DNA of 45,000 nucleotides from Glandiceps talaboti (taxonomy: Eukaryota; Hemichordata; Enteropneusta; Spengelidae), in contig NC_135567.1 in NCBI RefSeq assembly GCF_964340395.1, forward strand, positions 6,742,399 to 6,787,398, given 5' to 3'. Below are positions 34,445-43,603 of this stretch, piece by piece; position 1 is the stretch's first letter, and every line of letters begins with the position of its first letter. The notes beneath the pieces are model-generated. The model was not told where the DNA came from. It worked only from the letters and a program-made list of their open reading frames with translations, and did not search any database. The position numbers and the translations under genes are program-made.

Positions 34445-35062
34445 CAGGGAACCTTGCACACCCTGTGACATTCACATGCCTAGGACAGGGGTGTGCACAT
34501 AGCTGTACCAGCTCAGTTGAGCCACAGTGACTGTATCAGCTATGTGTACAATATCCATGTAACAGCTCTGGCCAACACACTAGGTGTAAACATACCTAGA
34601 TTTGTAACCGGTATGCCAACATCAATGTAACATGGATGTGAAAAATAGCAATGCATCATAGGCTTTTACAACATCCATATACAAGAGCTTTTCCCCACAG
34701 CCATGTACCAGCTATTTTAGCATAGCTGTAATATAGGTATTTCCCACAGCCATTTACCATCTATGTGAGCAATGCTAGTCAGATATGAACAAACGGGTTG
34801 CTACTGTAACAGGGTATTATTCCGCCATAGCTTTTACATGTACACTGCATGTGCACAACTGTGTGCTAGATATGCAGTACTGGGATGTGCAAAACAGTCA
34901 TGGCACAGAGGCGGTATTCCACATCCATTCAACAGGTTTATTTTTCACAACCATGTACCAGGTCTGTGGAAAAATATACCATGTAACGGGGCTGTGACGC
35001 ACACAGCTGGTACATAGCTGTGCTCTTCTTCCTAGCACTAGGATGTCCTAGGATGTTCCCTG
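34445..35062. mobile_element. DNA transposon-like repeat of about 0.62 kb, copy 1
   Basis: It begins CAGGGAACCTTGCACA and ends with the inverse GGATGTTCCCTG. The interior holds many near-copies of CAGCCATGTACCAGCTAT in both orientations, a subterminal-repeat design seen in non-autonomous DNA elements. Copy 2 at 37140-37777 matches along its full length. CAGGG ends suggest a hAT-like group, but no 8-bp target duplication is visible. Open frames inside are not coding. Confidence 0.8.
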
Positions 35063-35385
35063 TATAAACCTACATGTCACTGGTTCACAACTAACTTGTT
35101 CTGTGTAAGTAGCAATAAGTAGCAGTTAACAATCCATGCTTCTATTTAAGATAGATAGCTGGTAAAAAGAATCCATGAGGAGTTGCCTAATCACTTGGCT
35201 AACTGACCTTTAAACCAATCTATTATTACCAAACAAAATAATCAAGTTTGAACCAACCTTGGAAAATGCTTCCACTTATTAACAAACTTGATCGAACAAC
35301 CCACAGTTGGTTATATGGTAAACGCAATGTCATACACTTATTTAATATTGATAGTGTTAGGAATCGCCTTCCCTTTATTACTAAT
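35063..35385. other. No gene recognised upstream of the histone-type stem-loop
   Basis: I looked for the C-terminus of any core or linker histone in all three plus-strand frames up to the stem-loop and found none. The frame at 35248-35445 reads through the stem-loop and has no recognised motif. Confidence 0.5.
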
Positions 35386-35420
35386 GGCCCTTTTCAGGGC
35401 CACCACATCCTCCAAAAAGA
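35386..35420 (+). promoter_or_regulatory. Histone-type mRNA 3' stem-loop, apparently orphan
   Basis: GGCCCT-TTTC-AGGGCC (35386-35401) is followed by ACCACA. Twelve bases further on is an A/G-rich AAAAAGAGAA, like the histone downstream element that pairs with U7 snRNA. Stem length (6 bp), loop (UUUC) and the 3' ACCA flank all equal the metazoan replication-dependent histone consensus. No histone reading frame precedes it, so it is a remnant of a lost histone gene, part of an unknown transcript, or chance. Confidence 0.55.
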
Positions 35421-35582
35421 GAACTACCAAACCACTAAACTATAGTTTCAACAAATAACATCTTGAGAATAATCTCCCGATATGGATAGAAGAAAAATTT
35501 TCAAGACAAACACACGAAACACACTTTGGTAAATCATGAATAAATACAAGAGAAAATACAAACAGTGCTTTTCCTCTAGTAG

Positions 35583-36466
35583 CCTCTGTTTGTAGATGTC
35601 TACAAACAAACATGTGTTTGTAGTATGGACTCATCAACTTCTCCAAAGATAGCTGACATCTCATTCCACAAACTTGAGTGTCACATTATTGAAACATACA
35701 TGGATAAAATATCACTTTGGACACGTTTCAGAGATGTCATATTCATGCTATTCAATGGCACACAAACCGAACTTAATATTTTGAGTGAAAAGATAAATGA
35801 AATGCACCCAACATTAAAATTTTTGTCGGTCAGCTCAGAAACGGAAGTGCTATGCCATGATTTGGTGATTTACAAAGGTCATAGGTTCAAACAAACCAAA
35901 AGGTTGGATATCAAGACTCACATCAAACTAGTCTAGTTCCTATACAATATCGATCATTATGATTTATACAGTGTGTGGTTATAGAAACCACATTCTGGTC
36001 ATCCAGACTACACCAAACCGACTGACACTTTTCAGTACCTCCACAGACACCGAAACACATGTTACCCAAATTCAGCCTTTAATGGTTGTTATTAAATTGA
36101 AACAATGAGGTATGAACGTGCAGTAACGAAGACGATTTCCAAAACAAATTGAAATTCTTCATAAACAAATTGACACAAGAGGATACAACAAATCAGAAGT
36201 GATTCGCTCATTAGGTCCATTATGAGAATAGGGAGACATTTCTAAAATCAACTCAAGAGATTCCTCTAGTTTTCAAAACAACATATACAGTCCCAACATC
36301 AAAGCGTCTAAACTAAAAGGCACATTAACAAAACATTGGGAACTGCTAGAAAATAATGTAACCTTGAACCAACTCTACCTGACCAAACCAATCATAGCAC
36401 AGAATAGAACGAAACAAAAATCTTAAAGACATACTTCTCACAACTAAACTGAAGTCCTCTACCTCT
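35583..36466 (+). pseudogene. Penelope-like element reverse transcriptase fragment
   Basis: The intact part (35625-35936) starts at the MDSSTSPKIADISFHKLE block, equivalent to the MGSPLSP motif of Penelope-like reverse transcriptases. It continues through TRFRDVIFMLFNGT and HPTLKF to YKGHRFKQTKRLDIKTHIK. The catalytic RDD is changed to RDV, so this copy could not polymerise. Further frames recover QYLHRH, AFNG, EDDFQNKLKFFINKL, SEVIRSLG, then YSPNIKASKLKGTLTKHWEL, NQLYLTKPIIAQ and KNLKDILLTTKLKS, the usual order up to the end of the thumb region. No GIY-YIG endonuclease was seen. Frameshifts and stops are frequent. A family B repeat tail follows directly. Confidence 0.87.
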
Positions 36467-36544
36467 AAAAGCAAGGCTGAAAATAGCCTTGCTGATCATA
36501 ATGTGATTGAAATACTAGTATCTCTGCTTGAGGAACAATATGAT

Positions 36545-36675
36545 ATTTTTTTTACCCAAAACCCACATCTCTGATGGATTCATTTTCATTTTTACAATTT
36601 TTCAACTAGACACCAGAAGTAACATGACCACCAAATATCATGGCAATTGGTCCAGCGGTTTTTGACTTTAAGTTG
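36545..36675. repeat. Family B unit before (CA)n
   Basis: TTTTTTACCCAAA, TCAACTAGACACC, CACCAAATATCATGGCAATT and AGCGGTTTTTGACTTTAAGT match 1350-1480 in order and spacing. Confidence 0.85.

Positions 36676-36677
<2 letters not shown>

Positions 36678-36763
<86 letters not shown>
36678..36763. repeat. (CA)n microsatellite
   Basis: About 43 uninterrupted CA dinucleotides. Confidence 0.98.
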
Positions 36764-36768
<5 letters not shown>

Positions 36769-36822
36769 TTTGCCATGCCTATAGCACTACTGAACCTTAT
36801 CAGTTCAGTTGTGCTAAAAAGA
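36764..36822 (+). repeat. 3' tail of retroelement-like repeat, second copy
   Basis: TATAGCACTACTGAAC...GTTCAGTTGTGCTAAAAA as at 1581-1620. The 7-bp stem ACTGAAC/GTTCAGT is kept (36789-36795 and 36803-36809), while the loop is 7 nt instead of 4. Confidence 0.7.
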
Positions 36823-36830
36823 CAAATTAC

Positions 36831-37139
36831 AACAATTTGGGAAGGGTCAAAACAGGTGTATATATATATTCAAGCCATAGATATATATGTTGGTGTATAT
36901 TTGGCAAATAAATAGGTCATTTTAACACATTGAAAGTATGAAGTAAACAAACAAATAATAATAGCAAACACAACATGTATCTCATACTATCTTAACATAG
37001 CACATTTTTAAGAACAGGCAAATTTCAAGTCAGAGGGGCCAAGCCAAAATGATTTGGTCTCATACCATTTTGTTATTTGTGTGATTTTTTAAACCAAATT
37101 TACTGTGCAGCTATAGTTCAATTTACCTAACAGCATACA
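36831..37139. other. No feature recognised
   Basis: AT-rich linker. Confidence 0.4.
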
Positions 37140-37777
37140 CAGGGAACCTTGCATACCCCTGTAACATTCATATACCTAGGGACAGCATTATGCAAATAGC
37201 TGTACCATCTCAGTGGAGCCACGGGCGCTGTACCAGCTATGTGTACAATATCCCTGTAACAGCTCTGGCTAACACACTAGGTGTAACATACTGTACCTAG
37301 ATTAGACATATGTATGACACTTGTATGGCAACATTAATGTAACACGGATGTGAAAAAATAGCAATGCAGCATAATTAATTTATGTTTTTACAACATCCAT
37401 GTACAAGAGCTTTTTCCCACAGCCATGTACCAGCTATGTGAGCAATGCTAGTCAGATATGAACAAAATGGTTGCTACAGGGTATTATTCAACCATAGCTG
37501 TTACATGTATGTGCACAACTATGTGCTAGGTGTGCAGTACACAGCTATGGTACTGGGATTTGCAAAACAGTCTTGGCACAGGGAAGGTATTCCACATACA
37601 TCCAACAAGCATATTTTTCACAACCATGTACCAGGGCTGTGAAAATATTTACCCTTTAAAGGGACTGTGAGGCACATAGGTGGTACATAGCTGTGCTCTT
37701 TTTCCTAGCACTAGGATGTGGTCACATTCTAGCAATACGATGTACACATCCTGCTAGGATGTACAAGGTTCCAAGGT
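37140..37777. mobile_element. DNA transposon-like repeat of about 0.64 kb, copy 2
   Basis: Same orientation and order as copy 1 at 34445-35062, with small insertions. The left end is CAGGGAACCTTGCATA and the right end GTACAAGGTTCCAAGG is a damaged inverse of it. Comparing the copies indicates an ancestral TIR of CAGGGAACCTTG. Confidence 0.8.
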
Positions 37778-38080
37778 GTAATGATGCTATTTCCTTTCCT
37801 TAAAAGTTGTATTTTTTAATATTAATAAATATATTTACATATATACCTGAAACTGTCTTATAATACCTTTACATGGTGACCACTGACCTTGCATTTTGTA
37901 CTGACCAATGCAACTACCCTATATCATAAATCTATCCTGAAAGTTCAGACACAAATTACATTTGCAAGTACAGCCTGTTTTATTGACAAACATTGCGCCC
38001 CCAGTGGCAAGATTTACAGTCCTGTTTTTTTGAGGTCGAAAATTAACCATTTTAGAAAAATTATTCCTGTTTTGTTACTT
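37778..38080. other. No feature recognised
   Basis: AT-rich linker. Confidence 0.4.
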
Positions 38081-38387
38081 TTGGGGATTTTTTGACCAAA
38101 TTCGATTATGTGTGTATTTGTTAGCATGTCAAATAACATATTAGTTGTTATTGTTGGAAAATTTTGTTTCACTTTTTATTTAATTATTTAAATTTTTATT
38201 ATTATATATTTTTTATTTTAAATTTATCAATTCACGTCCAATTTTTACTAACTACATCCCCACCAAGCATCAAATTAGTCCCACTAGTTTCAGATATTAA
38301 AATTTCTGCACAGACAGAAAGACAAACATATGGATATGTTACCATGTCTAAAGCTTGGTAACATCTTATTGTTTAGTTGTGCAAAAA
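38081..38387 (+). repeat. Diverged family B-like repeat with hairpin tail
   Basis: A TTTTTTGACCAAATTC box starts it. ACCAAGCATCAAATTAGTCC, an ACAGACAGAAAGACAAACA stretch (damaged GACA microsatellite), a TGTTACCA...TGGTAACA stem (38337-38344 with 38356-38363) and an AGTTGTGCAAAAA end follow. The order matches 961-1620, but the primary sequence is much diverged. Confidence 0.5.
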
Positions 38388-39422
38388 TACTGTGTTTTCA
38401 AGTGACCTCATAGGGATTAACAGTGGTTCCTCAGAAGAGCAGGGACAATAGTAATCCATAGTATCTATTTTGTGTGATACTGTTGGTATGAAATATGAGA
38501 TACAGGTAATAGTATAAGTTTGGGTTTGGAGGTCTCAGAGGAGTACCATTTTATACACAGTCCTCTCCCTACAGGTCTGCCAATCTCGATTTGTTGTATT
38601 TTCCCTACATAGTCTTTTTTCAATCCATGTTTCAATATACAGTGGCGCCAAACATAAAACTTTATTGCGCATGCGAGAGCAAATGAATTTTTAATAGCCG
38701 AGGGAAATTGATTCTGACTGAGTAGCACTTGACCCCAAAGCCATGCTATAGGGTCTATGATGAAACATTGATGTCATAGTAACTTGACGATCATATTGAA
38801 AATAAAATATCGTGCCTGATTCAGTGAGCTTTTGACGAAATTTTGTCCAGAAACACGCTCAGATTTTCCAATTCATATGGTACCTCACTCCATATTGACT
38901 AATTCAGTGATGAACAATAGAGCACCAAATACTGGCAGGCTCGTACGTTTTTTAGCCAAACACAATTAAATATATTGAATATTCTTTTCATCTTTATAGC
39001 ATTTTTATTGTAATAGCAGATGTTTATGATGTACCGGTATGCTTGAAATTGCTATAAAGTGGTTGTAAGACTGTCAAGATTAAAACTACTTTAACAATAT
39101 GTCTATCAGATTTAGCACTATGACAGATGATAAACTTTTTAGAGAATTGTATGCAAATCTTTAAAAAGTCTATAAAACTTCGATAGACGAATTTGTGTAA
39201 AGCATGTAAAAATCCGACTAATTAAAAGTACTTCAGAATTTCTATAATAGTCTACACAAAAGTTCTATAAAACCATTTTGTAAAGGTAGTTGGCTTTTTT
39301 ATGAAAATATGTAAGTACTTACCTTATCAACTTGACAAATTGCAGTCAAATATTCTCTGATGTCACATTGTACACGTCACAGAGTAGATAAATAAGATAT
39401 TAGTCATCTAAAATCAACTTAC
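38388..39422. other. No gene recognised; intron next to the ankyrin exon
   Basis: It includes the ACTTAC (GTAAGT on the minus strand) donor of the ankyrin exon at its right end. I see no second ankyrin repeat in it on the minus strand. Confidence 0.45.
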
Positions 39423-39521
39423 GTCATTTACTGAATTTACTTTGGCCCCAGCTTCCAGCAACAATTTACAGATATCCAAATGCCCTTTGATAGCACCCAA
39501 ATGTAGACTTGTCCTTTCATT
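39423..39521 (-). CDS. Ankyrin-repeat exon (one 33-residue repeat)
   Basis: The minus strand encodes exactly 33 residues, starting NERTSLHLGAIKGHLDICKL and ending KVNSVND. It fits the ankyrin consensus (T-LH-A, GH-(D/E)I, LLL--GA-VN). The acceptor TTTAATTATAG precedes it and a near-consensus GTAAGT donor follows. Length and phase equal those of the exon at 3792-3890, which would come next in transcription. The intact frame and intact splice sites suggest a living gene. The rest of the protein lies outside the window or between these exons undetected. Confidence 0.85.
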
Positions 39522-40479
39522 CTATAATTAAAGGATACAATTTACTAATCCTCTTGTTATAGTATTGCAATATATTATATCAATAATTATGATTGTAATC
39601 TCTTTGTGTAAATATACACATAATTTCTTGAAATGTTTCCTAAGTCTCATTATTATTATCATTATTATTATATAGATTGATTAATGAGCAAGGTCGGTAA
39701 TTGTGAGTGACTGTCGGGTCCCACAGCCGCCGACCACCGTGAGCTGGATCCTGCTGTTGACAAAATACAGAATGCACACACGCAACCACTTGTTTGTAAT
39801 TTGCTGATTCAACATCTAAGTTCTCACTAGATAAGATCATACACCTTCACTCTCTGGAAATTCATTTGTCATGGTAGCATTAAAAAAAACACAAAGAGAA
39901 CACAACAAATACTAATAAAAAATACTTGGTTTCCAGGGATCTCTGCCTGTGTGAATGTTGATATGTCTAGATTGCTATAGGCAGTTCTGACTTCATATTT
40001 CTGATTGTGAACTTGACAACTTCAAAACAAGGCCACATGGCTGAAACTAAGGGCAATGTTTTCTGGAAGTACTCAGTGCTTGCATTGAATGTGGTAGAAT
40101 GAAACAATTCAATCAATGAAATAGGATCCTTCCAATTGTCTATTGACTTTCATGACCTCAAAACAAGCTGTACCCAAATGAAATATGCATAAAATACACA
40201 TAAATCATAAGTTCAACATGTGTGTTTATCTGTGCTCTAGGTAAACATGATTTCGTAAGCCGAGCCAACAATGCATTGTGGGTAATGTCTCATACTGCGT
40301 AGGACTTGGTAGGGGAAACCCGCGATTAGTCAATGAAGAAAGAAACCTACTGTGCCCAAGGTAAATCAACAGTTCCAAGTGGGCCCTCTAGGCCCCCTGG
40401 AACTATCAGCACATACAGACAAACTGACTACAGAAACCCGAACATCTAAATATAGATAAAATTATACAAAGCAGATAAT
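39522..40479. other. No gene recognised; upstream intron
   Basis: An (ATT)n-like microsatellite lies at 39648-39671. The minus-strand frame at 39640-39840 shows no identifiable domain. Confidence 0.45.
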
Positions 40480-40568
40480 AGTCTCTGTTACCAAGACTCT
40501 TGCCATAGAGGGCTCCATCCCCAGCAGTGATGGATCCCTCAATGGCAAGAGTCTGGGTAATCGAGACT
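40480..40568. mobile_element. Small fold-back element (89 bp)
   Basis: AGTCTCTGTTACCAAGACTC, then TTGCCATAGAGGG, and an inverse ending CAATGGCAAGAGTC-TGGGTAATCGAGACT form a hairpin with arms of about 40 bp and few mismatches. TA lies at each end, as expected for a TA-targeting MITE. Confidence 0.8.
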
Positions 40569-41699
40569 AACATATATGTTGCATCAAAGGTTGGTGCAAA
40601 AGAATCAGGTCAGATGATGAGTATATTCTATGCTTTGTAACTGTGGATTATTTCCCTCATTGGGCGTGCACCTGATGTAACAGCAGACAGACGTGTTTTC
40701 TCTGGGCTCCTGAAAAATAAAGTTACCCAGTACATCTTTTAAGCAACTCCTGCCAATTAAACTGGTATTCTAACTTCCTGATTAGAATGCCTGTTGACAC
40801 GGCAGTTGAAGTCTACCGAAGGAACCTAAATTAAACCTGTCAAGTGCCGTAAATTAACATATGACAGTGAGTATGGTGATAAGTTATTCAGTAGTAGCCC
40901 CATGTGCGTAGACACCACCATTTTGTCAAGTTGCATTCCAGTAACCAGAAAAGCTGCTTGCTGTTGTTAATATGTTAGAGTTTTCTATGTGTCGTGTCAT
41001 GTGAGTGATGTAACAGTCCTAAGTTGGAAGCTTCTGGCTATTGTTTTTCCTGTTTTAAGCTGTTTACCTCACTACCGACGTTTTCACTCAACCTGTCCTA
41101 TTTTTAACTTTGATGTTTCCTATGTTATTCAAATGTGCAATTGATCCAGTAAATGAGTTCCTATCATTTTCAATGTACAGGGTACTATACCACTACAATT
41201 CCACGAGTATCTGCACTAACCCTGAATTATTACTTATACCAGACCAACCATGTCTCTTGCAATGTCCCGACCAATGAGAACAAAGAAATCTCCACAAATT
41301 TACACTCCTTCAAAATCAAAATATGTTGCCGGTAACAGAACTAACACCAACTATTCACTGAATACCAGAAAAACCATTACCAAGAAAAATGAAGCAGCTT
41401 CAAGAGTATTACATTGTGAAACTTAAATAACTGGAGGTGGTGTTGTACTAACTTTATCTGCTGCTGCATGTGAGCTCATAAAGAACTGTTTTGTTGACTA
41501 CTATAAAGATAAACATACTACAATGCATTCAAAGATATACAATAATGGTCTTGAAAGTGAACGTCCTCTGTCAATTAAAGCATGTCCACTCTTCAGAATC
41601 AACATATATCACACAACATCAACATCATTATGATAAACGGAAGCAAAATAGACAAGTTCCTAGTTAATGATCTCCATCATTTTTATCCTGATTGAAAGG
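40569..41699. other. No gene recognised
   Basis: The short open frame 41153-41335 (plus) shows no motif. Confidence 0.45.
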
Positions 41700-41744
41700 C
41701 GTGGGCATGGGCTATATCTGAACTGGCGCCCATGCCCACACCGT
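41699..41744. repeat. GC-rich hairpin
   Basis: GGCGTGGGCATGGGC and GCCCATGCCCACACC pair over 14-15 bp around a loop of about 16 nt. It stands out from the AT-rich surroundings and may be the core of a small fold-back element. Confidence 0.75.
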
Positions 41745-41746
41745 TT

Positions 41747-42422
41747 CACTAAGTGAGCTACACAGCCAAAAAAGCGACCTTACATTAGCATCGAATGAAA
41801 CTAAAATCAGTCACAGACAGGCAGTTGACAACGTTGTAAATGTTTCAACTGTAAACAAATTCAGTGATTGTATTAGTATATTTAAAGGTAATTTGATGCT
41901 ACCTCTATACATTTCGTCTGAATACCATGTAGACGTGTACATACATGTTATAAGGATGAACGCAAACTCTGTAATACATGTGTTATAGATGCTCATGAAA
42001 CAGAATGTCTAGGGGATACACAGACAGTTTATAGTGTACGGAACGCAACGCAATGCAAAGCGACCAAAATTTTCATGATAAGGACAATGCCCTTTTCTGA
42101 GTTCATATAACACAACTGTGGCAAATATTTCTATGAATCGAACAATACTTCATGACTACGTTCGAGAAGAAGAGTACTACAGAGAACGTGTAAACGTTCG
42201 CTGAAATAAACATGAACACTACGTGAACACTTCATAAGCAAATGTGAATATTTCCATACTACAATTATTGCTAACTTTCTATCCAAGGCTGAAGAAATAC
42301 TACATAAACATTTACCAATCCACATCCACAAAGGAACATCAACAACAAATATGACACAACTTGTTCTAGACTTTACTAAACTATAGGAAATAAATAAATA
42401 ACTACCTGAAACAGATCTTTAA
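41747..42422 (+). pseudogene. Possible LINE C-terminal remnant (weak)
   Basis: Two scraps on the plus strand look like the Cys/His tail of LINE ORF2 proteins: RKLCNTCVIDAHETEC (from 41961) and REHFISKCEYFHT (from about 42219). The intervening frames contain stops. There is no reverse-transcriptase core. Nothing else is recognised in this stretch. Confidence 0.28.
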
Positions 42423-42910
42423 CAAGCGACCTATCGGTCAGAATAGCTCCGCTGTTTTTTGTTTTGTTTTTTTATTTTATTTTGGTGACATGTAGAAGTG
42501 GTTCAGTTCTTCAGCTCTTCACTATGCAGTTTTGTTTTAGCGATGTAATAAAGTGGTTAGTGGTTTCATATGATGTCTCACTATAAAACACATTTTACAC
42601 AGAAGTTGGTAATGTATTGTACTTTTATACCATAGTCACCATTCTATAACAAAAATCTACTGTTATGAAAAATTGCACAAAGTCTCAGAAAAAAATGACT
42701 GGGAAATGCACACAAGAAAAAGAAAAAAAGAGGATTTTGAGGTTGGCTATAAATAATTCCAGTGTCTTACAGCTTTAACCTTGGAATATTTTTAATGATG
42801 AATGAAATAACTTGGGGATCTAAAATAATTTTGAGGCAATTCGAATTTCAATTTTCTAACAAATTTACCAAGTCAACAACATTCAACTTGTACTAGTTGT
42901 AGTAGATATA
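42423..42910. repeat. Dispersed repeat of about 480 bp, copy 2
   Basis: A direct copy of 6418-6898, with a 9-bp CAGCTCTTC duplication near 42510 and a few substitutions. The shared boundaries define the element ends. Confidence 0.9.
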
Positions 42911-43105
42911 ACATCGTCTGATATTTTAATTTACGGAGTTTCTTGTGACCGGCGCCTGTCATCAGACTCTGCCAGTTTTTTTCATCATTCCATTGTATTT
43001 AAACCTTATACTTGATATTTTTGCAATATTTATAATTCTCAACAAAATACCTCAACATGCCTCACCTCGCTCGTACTTAAAGCAGTCCCGGTATGATCAC
43101 TGACT

Positions 43106-43223
43106 AGTCGTGCTTGCATACGGAGTAATCCGGGACTCGATTCTGACAAATGTCCCTACTATTTGTTTAGAGTCAAGTCAGCAATATAGACTCGTGCACC
43201 GCCTGTCGTATGTAAGCAGGGCT
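43106..43223. mobile_element. 118-bp TIR element, second copy of the nested element
   Basis: The ends AGTCGTGCTTGCATAC and GTATGTAAGCAGGGCT are inverse with small differences. The interior (GGAGTAATCCGGGACTCGAT, TTTAGAGTCAAGTCAG, ACTCGTGCACCG) is the reverse complement of 6988-7103. Confidence 0.85.
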
Positions 43224-43603
43224 AACCACTGGCATGACCAGAGAGAACCTTTTCGGCTTTACATGTAAAACGGGGAAAGATACGAAAAATATAATGCAAA
43301 GTCTGAAGCCAAATTAAAGTTGTAATTATTTTAATTATTTTTACTTGCCAAATATTTGCATTTTGGAAATGGCAAGACACGTTCATGTCGTATAACTTTA
43401 CATGTAAACTGTCGGCCAATAAACAAAGTTTGGTCGATTCACAGTCGGCAGTGAGACTGCTCTTGCATAACTGCAACCGCATGCCTGGGCATGCCTTCCT
43501 TAGCCGAGTTGTCTTCATTCTGGTTCACTGACAGTGAGGCCAATGTGTGAAATTGTGTATATTTAGACGATCATCGATTTTTCAAGAGGGAAAAAAACAC
43601 TAA
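43224..43603. other. No feature recognised upstream of the coiled-coil ORF
   Basis: I could not identify a promoter or an upstream exon for the reading frame that begins at 43604. The short minus-strand frame at 43222-43518 shows no motif. Confidence 0.45.
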
